NCBI GenBank assembly: GCA_009746045.1
Contig: RPFO01000080.1
Location: 3,821,400 to 3,885,399, forward strand
Source of the DNA: Mesostigma viride
Taxonomy: Eukaryota > Streptophyta > Mesostigmatophyceae > Mesostigmatales > Mesostigmataceae
Length of the DNA stretch: 64,000 nucleotides
Direction of reading: 5' to 3'
The notes below the pieces were generated by a model. The model saw only the letters and a list, made by a program, of their open reading frames with translations. It searched no databases and had not been told where the DNA came from. The position numbers were made by a program, and so were the translations under genes. Shown piece after piece: positions 1 through 12,900 of this stretch. The stretch's first letter is position 1; each line of letters begins with the position of its first letter.

Positions 1-2253
1 TAGATGCAGCCAGCCCCAGGCGTGTCGCAGACAGTAATCACTACCGTAGGCCGCGGTGCCGCACCTCGGCGCAGGTTTTTTCAGCTGTGCATGGAGAAAA
101 AAACGTGTCTCAATCCAGGAACCCCCGTCGGTTCATGTCATGCAGCCTAGAAAACTGGAGCGATGGAGCCACAACTAACGGGAAAGCCGCATTCAAATTC
201 GCCTAGCCCACGGGTCACAATTGGCCGACAGGTAGATGCAGCCAGCCCCAGGCGTGTCGCAGACAGTAATCACTACCGTAGGCCGCGGTGCCGCACCTCG
301 GCGCAGGTTTTTTCAGCTGTGCATGGAGAAAAAAACGTGTCTCAATCCAGGAACCCCCGTCGGTTCATGTCATGCAGCCTAGAAAACTGGAGCGATGGAG
401 CCACAACTAACGGGAAAGCCGCATTCAAATTCGCCTAGCCCACGGGTCACAATTGGCCGACAGGTAGATGCAGCCAGCCCCAGGCGTGTCGCAGACAGTA
501 ATCACTACCGTAGGCCGCGGTGCCGCACCTCGGCGCAGGTTTTTTCAGCTGTGCATGGAGAAAAAAACGTGTCTCAATCCAGGAACCCCCGTCGGTTCAT
601 GTCATGCAGCCTAGAAAACTGGAGCGATGGAGCCACAACTAACGGGAAAGCCGCATTCAAATTCGCCTAGCCCACGGGTCACAATTGGCCGACAGGTAGA
701 TGCAGCCAGCCCCGGCGTGTCGCAGACAGTAATCACTACCGTAGGCCGCGGTGCCGCACCTCGGCGCAGGTTTTTTCAGCTGTGCATGGAGAAAAAAACG
801 TGTCTCAATCCAGGAACCCCCGTCGGTTCATGTCATGCAGCCTAGAAAACTGGAGCGATGGAGCCACAACTAACGGGAAAGCCGCATTCAAATTCGCCTA
901 GCCCACGGGTCACAATTGGCCGACAGGTAGATGCAGCCAGCCCCGGCGTGTCGCAGACAGTAATCACTACCGTAGGCCGCGGTGCCGCACCTCGGCGCAG
1001 GTTTTTTCAGCTGTGCATGGAGAAAAAAACGTGTCTCAATCCAGGAACCCCCGTCGGTTCATGTCATGCAGCCTAGAAAACTGGAGCGATGGAGCCACAA
1101 CTAACGGGAAAGCCGCATTCAAATTCGCCTAGCCCACGGGTCACAATTGGCCGACAGGTAGATGCAGCCAGCCCCAGGCGTGTCGCAGACAGTAATCACT
1201 ACCGTAGGCCGCGGTGCCGCACCTCGGCGCAGGTTTTTTCAGCTGTGCATGGAGAAAAAAACGTGTCTCAATCCAGGAACCCCCGTCGGTTCATGTCATG
1301 CAGCCTAGAAAACTGGAGCGATGGAGCCACAACTAACGGGAAAGCCGCATTCAAATTCGCCTAGCCCACGGGTCACAATTGGCCGACAGGTAGATGCAGC
1401 CAGCCCCAGGCGTGTCGCAGACAGTAATCACTACCGTAGGCCGCGGTGCCGCACCTCGGCGCAGGTTTTTTCAGCTGTGCATGGAGAAAAAAACGTGTCT
1501 CAATCCAGGAACCCCCGTCGGTTCATGTCATGCAGCCTAGAAAACTGGAGCGATGGAGCCACAACTAACGGGAAAGCCGCATTCAAATTCGCCTAGCCCA
1601 CGGGTCACAATTGGCCGACAGGTAGATGCAGCCAGCCCCAGGCGTGTCGCAGACAGTAATCACTACCGTAGGCCGCGGTGCCGCACCTCGGCGCAGGTTT
1701 TTTCAGCTGTGCATGGAGAAAAAAACGTGTCTCAATCCAGGAACCCCCGTCGGTTCATGTCATGCAGCCTAGAAAACTGGAGCGATGGAGCCACAACTAA
1801 CGGGAAAGCCGCATTCAAATTCGCCTAGCCCACGGGTCACAATTGGCCGACAGGTAGATGCAGCCAGCCCCAGGCGTGTCGCAGACAGTAATCACTACCG
1901 TAGGCCGCGGTGCCGCACCTCGGCGCAGGTTTTTTCAGCTGTGCATGGAGAAAAAAACGTGTCTCAATCCAGGAACCCCCGTCGGTTCATGTCATGCAGC
2001 CTAGAAAACTGGAGCGATGGAGCCACAACTAACGGGAAAGCCGCATTCAAATTCGCCTAGCCCACGGGTCACAATTGGCCGACAGGTAGATGCAGCCAGC
2101 CCCAGGCGTGTCGCAGACAGTAATCACTACCGTAGGCCGCGGTGCCGCACCTCGGCGCAGGTTTTTTCAGCTGTGCATGGAGAAAAAAACGTGTCTCAAT
2201 CCAGGAACCCCCGTCGGTTCATGTCATGCAGCCTAGAAAACTGGAGCGATGGA
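1..2253. repeat. 232-bp satellite array, intact block 1
   Basis: About 9.7 head-to-tail copies of a 232-bp unit, nearly identical to one another. Two consecutive units (starting near 627 and 858) are 231 bp because they lack one A in the run AGCCCCAGGCG. Each unit has a T6 tract (GCAGGTTTTTTCAGC) and an A7 tract (GGAGAAAAAAACG) about 17 bp apart on the same strand, which could pair as a hairpin or bend the DNA. Each unit shows a 91-codon open frame, but 232 is not a multiple of 3 and the frames overlap neighbouring units, so I do not regard them as coding. A centromeric or subtelomeric satellite is plausible but unproven. The array runs off the left edge. Confidence 0.97.
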
Positions 2254-2575
2254 TATATACGCGGCAAGTGGGGCCCCACCGGGTCACCCTTCGTCCTTGA
2301 GGAGTTCGGGGCCATGGGCCCCAAGACAGCGGAGTTTTTCCACGAGTGCTGCCAGCCGTCGTGAAGACCGCCTCGACCTCACGAGGGTCAGACCGCCCGT
2401 GGTCGGCCCGCACGTGGTCCTCGTATTGGCGGCAGCGCCTGTCCACTCGCCCTCACTCGCACCGTGGCTGATGTGTTATTCCGCCGCACCCGGGCCGACT
2501 TTGTCGCGACCCATGCGGTCTAGATCCCTTCCAGCCTGCATGGTGGGCCGGCAGCGCTGTTGCTGCGTGTAGTTT
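2254..2575 (+). mobile_element. LINE C-terminal fragment, noisy copy
   Basis: Starts exactly where the satellite breaks (GCGATGGA then TATATACG). It encodes, across several frames, a peptide like FVLEEFGAMGP...FF.ECCQ..EDRLDL...WSARTW.SYWRQRL, which is also encoded on the minus strand at 2930-3300. It is therefore the distal end of a LINE polyprotein. Frameshifts relative to the cleaner copy at 18048-18335 break the frame. It is tail-to-tail with the next LINE fragment. 2576-2929 is AT-rich LINE 3' flank with no ORF of note. Confidence 0.75.
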
Positions 2576-2929
2576 TGTGAATGTATAGTTAGTTGTACCT
2601 TGTTGCAGCTGGCGTGATCCTTGGATGTCTGTGTCAGATTACTATTAATTTCTTCAGGGTTATTGAATCTCCCAGTTATCGGGTTTTTCCTTATGTTGCA
2701 TGCCTATCCCGACCTCCGTAATCTATCATTCTCAATGAAATATATATTTAATAATATAATTACTTACAGCAGAGTGAAATCACCAAACCAAAGCAAACCC
2801 CAGCTATAAACCTCTATACAGAGCCAGTCAAGCTTCTAATAACTACGATAAGACCAATGGAAACTCCTAACGGGAGGAACCTAATAACCCTGCTGCACCG
2901 CAAAATCAGCCCGCGTACGGCGGAGCATG

Positions 2930-3705
2930 ATGTCAGCCATGGCCCGAGTCAGCGCCAACGACAAGCGCTGACGCAATATGACGTCCAGGTCCGCGCCGAC
3001 CATGAGGCCCGCTGGCCCCTCCAGGTCCAGCCGGTCCTTCCCGGAGCCGGCAACACTCCTTGAAGAAGGCGGAGGTCAGGGGCCCCATGGCCCACTCCCC
3101 AGGACAAAGGGCACCACACGATGGTGCCCGACGTCCGCGTAGGCCAGAGCTCGGCCCGCTCCGCCCGGTCCGCGTGTAACCTGCCGTGAGGGAGGCCCCA
3201 GCCACGTGGCTAAGAGCCAAGGGCCGCGCCACCGAAACGTCGATAAGCAGATGCGCCACCCCCCAAAGTCCAGCACCACACGATGTTCAGGCCGGTGGGT
3301 TGGGGGAATAGAAGCAGCGCCATCCGCATCTCGGACCGGATGTTCGCGTGGCCGGGAAAACCGACCGAATAATGGCGAGCACCACCGTCAGGAGGACAGT
3401 TGTGCAAATACAAATACCAATTCTGATTCTGTTGGCCCCCCATGCAGGAAAGGTAGTGAGTCCCCGTGGGATCCAGCGGCTGCCCACAGCTACCACAAGG
3501 CCGCCCGGCCGGAACAAGAGGCCTGCGGGGCAAATAGCTGGTGCCAGGACCGCCCGAGTAGTGGCTGGAGCCAAGGCGAATGGGGGGGCCTGGGAAGAGC
3601 ACGAAGGTAACGCCGAGCCCACACTCCGCAAGGAAAGCGAGAACAGCCACGCACGTCCCTGGGCGTTGAGGTCCGCGAAAAGAGCAATTCCAATCAGCCG
3701 TGTGC
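2930..3705 (-). mobile_element. LINE C-terminal zinc finger and nuclease-like fragment, noisy copy
   Basis: Minus-strand near-copy of 18680-19510. The CGSCGQPLDPTGTHYLSC finger and the downstream IDVSVARPLALSH motif are present, but the reading frame is split by several single-base indels. In the clean copy the same protein is open. Treat it as a broken or mis-sequenced duplicate of that fragment. Confidence 0.75.
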
Positions 3706-4300
3706 AGAATATATATATCACCAGCACCAATTAAGCAGCGGCGCCTGCAGCTAGTAAGGGCACCTAGCTCGCACCAACCAGGTAGACACCTCACGTGGCC
3801 CCTCCGCAGGACTGCGACCAGCTCAGCCTGGCCGGCACCTCCTGGCGTGGGCCGGGCCCCCTGATGTTAGACGCCGCAAGGCCCGCACCTTCAAATTAAG
3901 AACAGCTAGTAAGAGGACATGGGGGGCCTAGGCCTCTCCGTGATTTGGAAAGAAGATGATGGACAAGGCCAAGTGGGCCCAGGTCATAGAGGACAACGAG
4001 CCCCCCCTGCAATGTGGGGAAGCGCCCGCTTGTGCAAGCCCGTGGGAGGCACGCCAGTGCTGTATATAGATAGATGTTGTAGTTAGTAATGCTGTTAGAT
4101 AGATGTCGTAGGTAGCTGATGTAGATAGCTTAGCCGGTAGGCCGGACTGTTTGCACCCACCATCCATCCATCGGGGTTAATGCTCCGTGACTCCCCAACG
4201 GGAGCACGAGTCTAATTAATTAATTAATTAATTACTTAATTACTTAATTAATTAAGTTACTTAATTAATTACTTAATTAATTATTAATTAAAGGGGGCCC
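3706..4300 (+). mobile_element. LINE-A 3' fragment with hairpin and (TTAA)n tail
   Basis: Begins at the junction with the minus-strand LINE and encodes the C-terminal phrase LQLVRAPSSHQPGRHLTW in shifted frames. The clean copy at 19515 reads RRLQLVGHLARTNQ. The element ends with CCATCCATCCATCGGGG, a stem-loop at 4186-4208 (CGTG-a-CTCCC, loop CAAC, GGGAG-CACG) and a (TTAA)n tail up to about 4293. It is 5'-truncated, as is usual for LINE insertions. Confidence 0.8.
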
Positions 4301-4938
4301 GTCATGGGGTGGAAGTCAGCAATGGCTATACAGGTCATCTAGTCGCTCTACACGTACGTAACGTACGTAAGCCAGCCATAATTTCAACCAAGGATACACA
4401 TTTCCATCACCATTCATCTTCATCATCCCTGAACGACTCGAACACGCGGATAAGATAACGGCAGGCTCGAGCTACCCCAGGCCGGATTTCCCGATTTCTG
4501 GCCTGCGCTGGTTGTCCTCCTTGATACAGAAGCTAGGGCATGGCGTCTCGGCAGAGAGTAGCTCTCTGCGTGGGCAACAGCATAACTAATAAATAAAGCT
4601 AGGCAACATCTGGTGTGTTAATTCCCACCCTTGCATGAAGTAGCTCAGAATGTATTAAAAGCCATATGCCCCTCAGGGATATGTGCTACATTTACTCCCA
4701 ACGGAGTTATGTCCCTAATTAATTAATTAATTAATCTGGTGTGTGGCACAGCATGGGCACACATGTACATGACTAAATAATTCTCTTGAGTCAGCTGGTA
4801 TAGTGCCTGTAGTAGGCGTACATGTACAAGGCCACGGTCTAAACTATATTCTCACTACGACTGCTGTATTCCTCTAAGCTGGGGCGGGCGGCTGGAGTTG
4901 CTGGGGCGGCCGCGGGGGTCTGCGTGCCAGGGCTTTGG
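4301..4938 (+). repeat. Repeat family C unit, noisy copy
   Basis: Non-coding interspersed unit, nearly the same as 20097-20735. It contains GCCTGCGCTGGTTGTC, a region that ends in the small hairpin ACTCCCAACGGAGT (4694-4707), then an (ATTA)n tract near 4715-4734, and then about 200 bp of further unique sequence up to the abrupt return of satellite at 4939. Parts recur antisense at 41913-42150 and sense at 63880-63930, so it is a dispersed repeat. It could be a LINE 3' UTR or a SINE-like unit; no coding capacity is seen. Confidence 0.65.
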
Positions 4939-7900
4939 ACGTGTCCTTCAATCCAGGACCCCCGCGGTTCATGTCATGCACCTAGAAAATGGAGCGATGG
5001 AGCCACAACTAACGGGGAAGCCGATTCAAATTCGCCTAGCCCACGGTCACAATTGGCCGACAGTAGATGTCACCGCCCGCAGGCGTGTCGCAGACAGTAA
5101 TCACTACGAGGCCGCGGTGCCGCACCTTCGGGCGCAGGTTTTTTCAGCTGTGCATGGAGCAAAAAACTGTGTCTCAATCCAGGAACCATCCGTCGTTCAA
5201 ATGTCATGACAGCCTAGAAACTGGAGGCGTATGGAGCCACAACGTAACGGAAGTCAATTCAAATTCGCCTAGCCATACGGGTCACAATTTGGCGACCAGG
5301 TAGAGCAGCCAGCCGCCAGCGTTGCAGACAGTAATCACTACCTGGGGCCGCGGTTGCCGCACCTCGGCGCGGTTTTTTCCAGCTGAAAGTCAATGGGAGA
5401 ACAAACGTGTCTCAAATCCAGGAACCCCGTCGGTTCATGGTCATGCGCCTAGAAAACAGGGAGCGATGGAGCCAACAACTACGGGAAAACGCCCATTCAA
5501 ATTCGCCTGCCACGGGTCACAATTGGGCCGACAGGTAGATGCCAGCCACCCCAGCGTGTCGCAGACAGTTAATCACTACCGTAGGCCGCGGGCTGCACCT
5601 CGCGGGCAGTTTTTTTTCAGCTGTGCATGAAGAAAAAAAACTGTCTCAATCAGGAACCCCCGTCGGTTCATGTCCATGGCTAGCCCTAGAAACTGGCGCG
5701 ATGGAGCCCACAACTACGTGGAAAGCCGCATTCAAATTCGCCTTAGCCCACGGGTCATCCAACAATTGGCGACAGGTAGATGCAGCAACCCCAGGCGTTG
5801 GTCGCAGACCAGTAATTCACTAACTGAGGCGCGGTGCCGCACTCGGCTGCAGGTTATTTTCAGCTGATTGCATGGAGAAAAAAAACGTGTCTCAATCCAG
5901 AACGCCCGTCGGTTTCATGTCATTGCAAGCCTAGAAACTGGAGCGATGGAGCCCAACATAACGGGAAAGCCGCATTCAAATTCGCCTGCCCACGGGTCAC
6001 GATTGGCCGACCAGGTAGATGCAGCCAGCCCCAGCGTGTCGCAGACGATAATCACTACCGTAGGCCGCGGTGCCGCCCTCGGCGCAGGTTTTTCAGCTGA
6101 CTGCATGAGAAAAAAAACGTGTCTCTGAATCCCAGGGAACGCCCCGCGTTCATAGGTCATGCAGCCTAGAAATGGGAGCGATGGAGCCACAACTAACGGA
6201 AAGCCGCATTCAAAGATTCAGCCTAGCCACAGGGTCACAATTGGCCGACAGGTAGATGCAGCACCCGGCGGTCGCAGACAGTAATCACTACCGTAGGCCG
6301 CGTGCGCACCGTCGGCGCCAGGTTTTTCACTGTGCAAATGGAGAAAAAAACGTTCTCAATCCAGGAATCCGCCCGTCGGTTCATGTCCATTGCAGCCTAG
6401 AAAACGGAGCGATGGAGCCACAACTAACGGAAAGCGCATTCAAATTCGCTAGCGCCACGGGTACAATTGGCCGACAGGTAGATGAGCCAACCCCAGGCGT
6501 TGTCGCAAGAACAGTAATTCACTACCGTAGGCCCGGTCCGCACCCGGCCCAGGTTTTTTCAGCTGAAATGCATGGAGAAAAAAACGGTGTCCTCAGATCA
6601 GGAACCCCCGTCGGTTCATGTCATGCAGCCTAGAACTGGCGATGAGCCACAAATCTAAGGGAAAGCCGCATTCAATTCGCCTAAGCCCACGGTCACAATT
6701 GCCGACAGTAGATGCAGCCAGCCCAGGCGTGTCCGAGACAGTAACACTACCGTAGGCCGCCGGTGCCGCACCTTCGGCGCGTTTTTCAGTGATGCATGAG
6801 AAAAACGTGTCTCATCCAGGAACTCCCCGTGGTCATGGTCATTGCAGCCTTAAGAAACTGGAGCGATGGAGCCACACTAACGGGAAAATGCCGATTCAAA
6901 TTCGCCTAGCACCGGGTCACAATCTGGCCGACAGGTAGAATGCAGCCAAGCCCCAGGCGTGTTCTCAGACAGTATCAACTAGCGAGGCCCGCGGTGCCCG
7001 CACTCGGCGCAGGTTTTTCAAGCTGACTGAATTGGAGAAAAAAACGTGTCCAATCCAGGACCCCCGTCGGTTCATGTGTCATGCAGCCTAGAAACTGGAG
7101 CGATATTGGAGCCACAAACTAAACGGGAAAAGCGCCATTCAAATTCGCCCTAGCCCACGGTCACAATTGGCCCGAGCAGGTAGATGCCATGCCAGCCCCA
7201 GGCGTGTCGCAGACAGTAATTCACTACCGTAGCCGCGGTGCCGCACCTCGGCGCAGGTTTTTCAGCTGATCGGCATGGATAAAAAAATCGTGTCCTCAAT
7301 CCAGGAAACCCCCGTGTGTTCATGTCGAATGCAGCCTAGAAAACTGAGAAGCGACTGAGCCACAACTTAACGGGAAAGCCGCATTCAAATTCGCCTAGCC
7401 CACGGGGTCACAAATTGAGCCGACAGTAGATGCATGCCAGCCCGGCCGCGTGTCGCAGAACAGTAAACTCACCTACCGTAGGCCGTCGGTGCCGCAGCTT
7501 ACGCGCAGGTTTTTCAGCTGAATGCATGTGAGAAAAAACACGTGTCTCAATCCAAACCCCCGGTGTTCATGTCATGCAGCCTCAGAAAACGTGGAGCGAT
7601 GGAGCCACAACTAACGGAAAAAGCCCGCATTCAAAATTCGCCTAGCCCACGGTCACAATTGCCGACAGGTAGATGCGCAGCCAGCCCAGGCGTGCGGCAA
7701 CAGTAATCCCTACGTAGGCCGGGTGCCGCACCTCGGCGCAGGTTTTTTTCAGCATGTCATGGAGAAAAAAACCTGTCTCAATCCCAGGGAACCCCCGTCG
7801 TTCATGTCATGCAGCTAGAAAACTGGAGCGATGATGCCACAAACTACACGGGAAGCCGCTCCCAAATTACGCCTAGCCCACGGGTCACAATTGGCCGACA

Positions 7901-9712
7901 GTAGAATGCAGCCGCCCAGGCGTGTCGCAGAACAGTATCACTACGTTAGGCCGCGGTGCCGCACCTCGGCGCAGGTTTTTTTCAGCTGTGCATGGAAAAA
8001 AAAACGGTCTCAAATCCAGTGACCCCCGTCGGTTCATGTCTGCCAGCCTAGAAAAACTGGAGCGATGGGAGCCACAACTAACGGGAAAATGCCGCATTCA
8101 ATTCGCGCTAGCCCCGGGGCACAATGGCCGACAGGTAGATGCAGCCAGCCCAGGCCTCGCCAGACAGTAATCATACCGTAAGGCCGCGTGCCCGCACCTC
8201 GCGCAGGTTTTTTCAGCTGTGGCATGGGAGAAAAAAGAGTGTCTCAATCCAGAACCCCGTCGTTCATCGTCATGCAGCCTAAACTGGAGCGATGGAGCCA
8301 CAATAACGGAAAGCCGCATTCAAATTCGCCGTACCCACGGGTCAATTGCCGACAGGTAGATGCATCGCATGCCCCGCCACGTGTCGCAGACAGTAATCAC
8401 TACTCGTAGGCCGTCGGTGCCCAGCACCTCGGGCAGGTTTTTTCAGCTGTGCATGGAGAAAAAACGTGTCTCAAATCCAGGAACCCCGTACGTTCATGTC
8501 ATGCAGCCTTAGAAAACTGGAGCGATGGAGCCACCAACTAACGGAAGCCGCATTCAAATTCGCCCTACCCACGGGTCACAATTGGCCGACAGGTAGAGCT
8601 AGCCAGCCCAGGCGTGTCGCAGACAGTAATCATAACGTGCCGCGTGCCCGCAGCCTCGCGCAGAGTTTTTTTCACAGCTCAGTGCAATGGAGAAAAAAAC
8701 GTGTCTCAATCCAGGAACCCCGTGGTTCATTGTCATCGCAGCCTAAGAAAATGGAGCAATGGAGCCACAAACTAACGGGAAAAGCCGCATTCAAATTCGC
8801 CTAAGCCCACGGGTCCACAATTGGCGCGACAGGTAGATTCAGCCAGCCCAGGCGTTCGCAGAACATAATCAACTACCGTAGGCGCGGTGCCGCACGCTCG
8901 GCGGCAAGGTTTTTTCAGCTGTGAGAGAAAAAAACCGTGGTCTCATCCAGACCCCCGTCGGTTCATGTCATGCAGCCTAGAAAACTGGACGAGGGAGCCA
9001 CCAACTAACGGGAAGAGTTCATAATTCCCCTACCCACGGGTCAATTCGGCCGACAGGTAGAATGCAGCCACCCCAGGCGTTGTGCGCCAGACAGTAATCA
9101 CTACCGTCAGGCCGCGGTGCCGCACGCTCGGCGCAGGTTTTTTCAGCTTGCATGCATGGAGAAAAAAATCGTGTCTCAATCCAGGATACGCCCCGGTGTT
9201 CATGTATGCAGCTAGAAACTGGAGCGATGGATGCGTACAACTAAACGGGAAGCCGCAATTCAAATTCGCCTAAGCCCCACTGGGTCCACAATTGGGCCCG
9301 ACAGGTAGCAATGCAGCCAGCCCCAGAGCGTGTCGCAGACAGTAATCTATCACCGTCATGGCCGCGTGCCGCACCTCGGCGCAGTTTTTCAGACATGTGC
9401 AGCGAGAAAAAACGTGTCCTCAATCCAGGAAGCCCCCGTCGGTTCATACATACAGCTAGAAACTGGAAGCGATAGAGCCAACAACTAACGGGAAAGTCGC
9501 CATTCCAAATTTCGCTCTAGCCACGGTAACAAATTGCCGACAGGTAAGAGACAGCCAGCCCAGGCGTGTCGCAGACAGTAATCACTTACCGTAAGGCCGC
9601 GGTGCCTGCACCTTCGCCGCAGTTGTTTCAGCTGTGCAGGAGAAAAAAAGTGTGCTCAATCCAGGAACCCCCGGGTTCATGTTCATGCAGCCCTAGAAAC
9701 CTGGAGCGCATG
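4939..9712. repeat. Degenerate 232-bp satellite block
   Basis: About 20.6 recognisable copies of the satellite, each with many single-base insertions and deletions, especially in homopolymers and short runs. Substitutions are much rarer than indels. The neighbouring block 10480-18047 is practically error-free, so the pattern is typical of uncorrected long-read sequence rather than of old satellite decay. Unit phase is preserved with the flanking blocks. Confidence 0.9.
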
Positions 9713-9925
9713 GACCATGACTAGACGCAAGGCATTTCCAGTGGGCCTCCACGGGTCACACTTCGTGCCGAAGTTGAGATGCGCCATGGCCCCAAGAGCA
9801 GTGTCGAGCAGTATTTGCAACGGTGGCCCTGCCAGCGTCCGTGAAGACCGCCATCGGACCTCACGAGGGTCAGACCGCCCGTGGTCGGCCCGCACGTGGT
9901 CCTCGTATTGGCGGCAGCGCCTGGA
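9713..9925 (+). mobile_element. Short third copy of the satellite-flanking LINE end
   Basis: Leaves the satellite at GGAGCGCATGGA and re-enters it at GGAGCGATGGAGCC. The middle contains the LINE phrase also found at 2380-2440 and 18170-18240 (GACCTCACGAGGGTCAGACC and GTCCTCGTATTGGCGGCAGC). Its first half is only weakly alignable to the other copies. The return to satellite follows GCGCCTG, so the join may be a recombination or assembly junction. Confidence 0.6.
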
Positions 9926-12900
9926 GCGATGGAGCCACAACTAACGGGAAAGCCGCATTCAAATTCGCCTAGCCCACGGGTCAAATTGGCCGACAGGTAG
10001 ATGCAGCCCGCCCGCAGGCGTGTCGCAGACAAGTAATCACTACCGTAGGCGCGGTGCCGCACCCTCGGCGCAGGTTTTTTCAGCTGTGCATGGAGAAAAA
10101 AACGTGTCTCATCCAGGAACCCCCGTCGGTTCATGTCATGCAGCCTAGAAAACTGGAGCGATGGAGCCACAACTAACGGGAAAGCCGCATTCAAATTCGC
10201 CTAGCCACGGGTCACAATTGGCCGACAGGTAGATGCAGCCAGCCCCAGGCGTGTCGCAGACAGTAATCACTAACCGTAGGCCGCGGTGCCGCACCTCGGC
10301 GCAGGTTTTTTCAGCTGTGCATGGAAAAAAAAACGTGTCTCAAATCCAGGAACCCCCGTCGGTTCATCTCATGCAGCCTAGAAACTGGAGCGATGGAGCC
10401 ACAACTAAACGGGAAAGCCGCATTCAAATTCGCCTAGCCCACGGGTCACAATTGGCCGACAGGTAGATGCAGCCAGCCCCAGGCGTGTCGCAGACAGTAA
10501 TCACTACCGTAGGCCGCGGTGCCGCACCTCGGCGCAGGTTTTTTCAGCTGTGCATGGAGAAAAAAACGTGTCTCAATCCAGGAACCCCCGTCGGTTCATG
10601 TCATGCAGCCTAGAAAACTGGAGCGATGGAGCCACAACTAACGGGAAAGCCGCATTCAAATTCGCCTAGCCCACGGGTCACAATTGGCCGACAGGTAGAT
10701 GCAGCCAGCCCCGGGCGTGTCGCAGACAGTAATCACTACCGTAGGCCGCGGTGCCGCACCTCGGCGCAGGTTTTTTCAGCTGTGCATGGAGAAAAAAACG
10801 TGTCTCAATCCAGGAACCCCCGTCGGTTCATGTCATGCAGCCTAGAAAACTGGAGCGAGCCACAACTAACGGGAAAGCCGCATTCAAATTCGCCTAGCCC
10901 ACGGGTCACAATTGGCCGACAGGTAGATGCAGCCAGCCCCAGGCGTGTCGCAGACAGTAATCACTACCGTAGGCCGCGGTGCCGCACCTCGGCGCAGGTT
11001 TTTTCAGCTGTGCATGGAGAAAAAAACGTGTCTCAATCCAGGAACCCCCGTCGGTTCATGTCATGCAGCCTAGAAAACTGGAGCGATGGAGCCACAACTA
11101 ACGGGAAAGCCGCATTCAAATTCGCCTAGCCCACGGGTCACAATTGGCCGACAGGTAGATGCAGCCAGCCCCAGGCGTGTCGCAGACAGTAATCACTACC
11201 GTAGGCCGCGGTGCCGCACCTCGGCGCAGGTTTTTTCAGCTGTGCATGGAGAAAAAAACGTGTCTCAATCCAGGAACCCCCGTCGGTTCATGTCATGCAG
11301 CCTAGAAAACTGGAGCGATGGAGCCACAACTAACGGGAAAGCCGCATTCAAATTCGCCTAGCCCACGGGTCACAATTGGCCGACAGGTAGATGCAGCCAG
11401 CCCCAGGCGTGTCGCAGACAGTAATCACTACCGTAGGCCGCGGTGCCGCACCTCGGCGCAGGTTTTTTCAGCTGTGCATGGAGAAAAAAACGTGTCTCAA
11501 TCCAGGAACCCCCGTCGGTTCATGTCATGCAGCCTAGAAAACTGGAGCGATGGAGCCACAACTAACGGGAAAGCCGCATTCAAATTCGCCTAGCCCACGG
11601 GTCACAATTGGCCGACAGGTAGATGCAGCCAGCCCCAGGCGTGTCGCAGACAGTAATCACTACCGTAGGCCGCGGTGCCGCACCTCGGCGCAGGTTTTTT
11701 CAGCTGTGCATGGAGAAAAAAACGTGTCTCAATCCAGGAACCCCCGTCGGTTCATGTCATGCAGCCTAGAAAACTGGAGCGATGGAGCCACAACTAACGG
11801 GAAAGCCGCATTCAAATTCGCCTAGCCCACGGGTCACAATTGGCCGACAGGTAGATGCAGCCAGCCCCAGGCGTGTCGCAGACAGTAATCACTACCGTAG
11901 GCCGCGGTGCCGCACCTCGGCGCAGGTTTTTTCAGCTGTGCATGGAGAAAAAAACGTGTCTCAATCCAGGAACCCCCGTCGGTTCATGTCATGCAGCCTA
12001 GAAAACTGGAGCGATGGAGCCACAACTAACGGGAAAGCCGCATTCAAATTCGCCTAGCCCACGGGTCACAATTGGCCGACAGGTAGATGCAGCCAGCCCC
12101 AGGCGTGTCGCAGACAGTAATCACTACCGTAGGCCGCGGTGCCGCACCTCGGCGCAGGTTTTTTCAGCTGTGCATGGAGAAAAAAACGTGTCTCAATCCA
12201 GGAACCCCCGTCGGTTCATGTCATGCAGCCTAGAAAACTGGAGCGATGGAGCCACAACTAACGGGAAAGCCGCATTCAAATTCGCCTAGCCCACGGGTCA
12301 CAATTGGCCGACAGGTAGATGCAGCCAGCCCCAGGCGTGTCGCAGACAGTAATCACTACCGTAGGCCGCGGTGCCGCACCTCGGCGCAGGTTTTTTCAGC
12401 TGTGCATGGAGAAAAAAACGTGTCTCAATCCAGGAACCCCCGTCGGTTCATGTCATGCAGCCTAGAAAACTGGAGCGATGGAGCCACAACTAACGGGAAA
12501 GCCGCATTCAAATTCGCCTAGCCCACGGGTCACAATTGGCCGACAGGTAGATGCAGCCAGCCCCAGGCGTGTCGCAGACAGTAATCACTACCGTAGGCCG
12601 CGGTGCCGCACCTCGGCGCAGGTTTTTTCAGCTGTGCATGGAGAAAAAAACGTGTCTCAATCCAGGAACCCCCGTCGGTTCATGTCATGCAGCCTAGAAA
12701 ACTGGAGCGATGGAGCCACAACTAACGGGAAAGCCGCATTCAAATTCGCCTAGCCCACGGGTCACAATTGGCCGACAGGTAGATGCAGCCAGCCCCAGGC
12801 GTGTCGCAGACAGTAATCACTACCGTAGGCCGCGGTGCCGCACCTCGGCGCAGGTTTTTTCAGCTGTGCATGGAGAAAAAAACGTGTCTCAATCCAGGAA

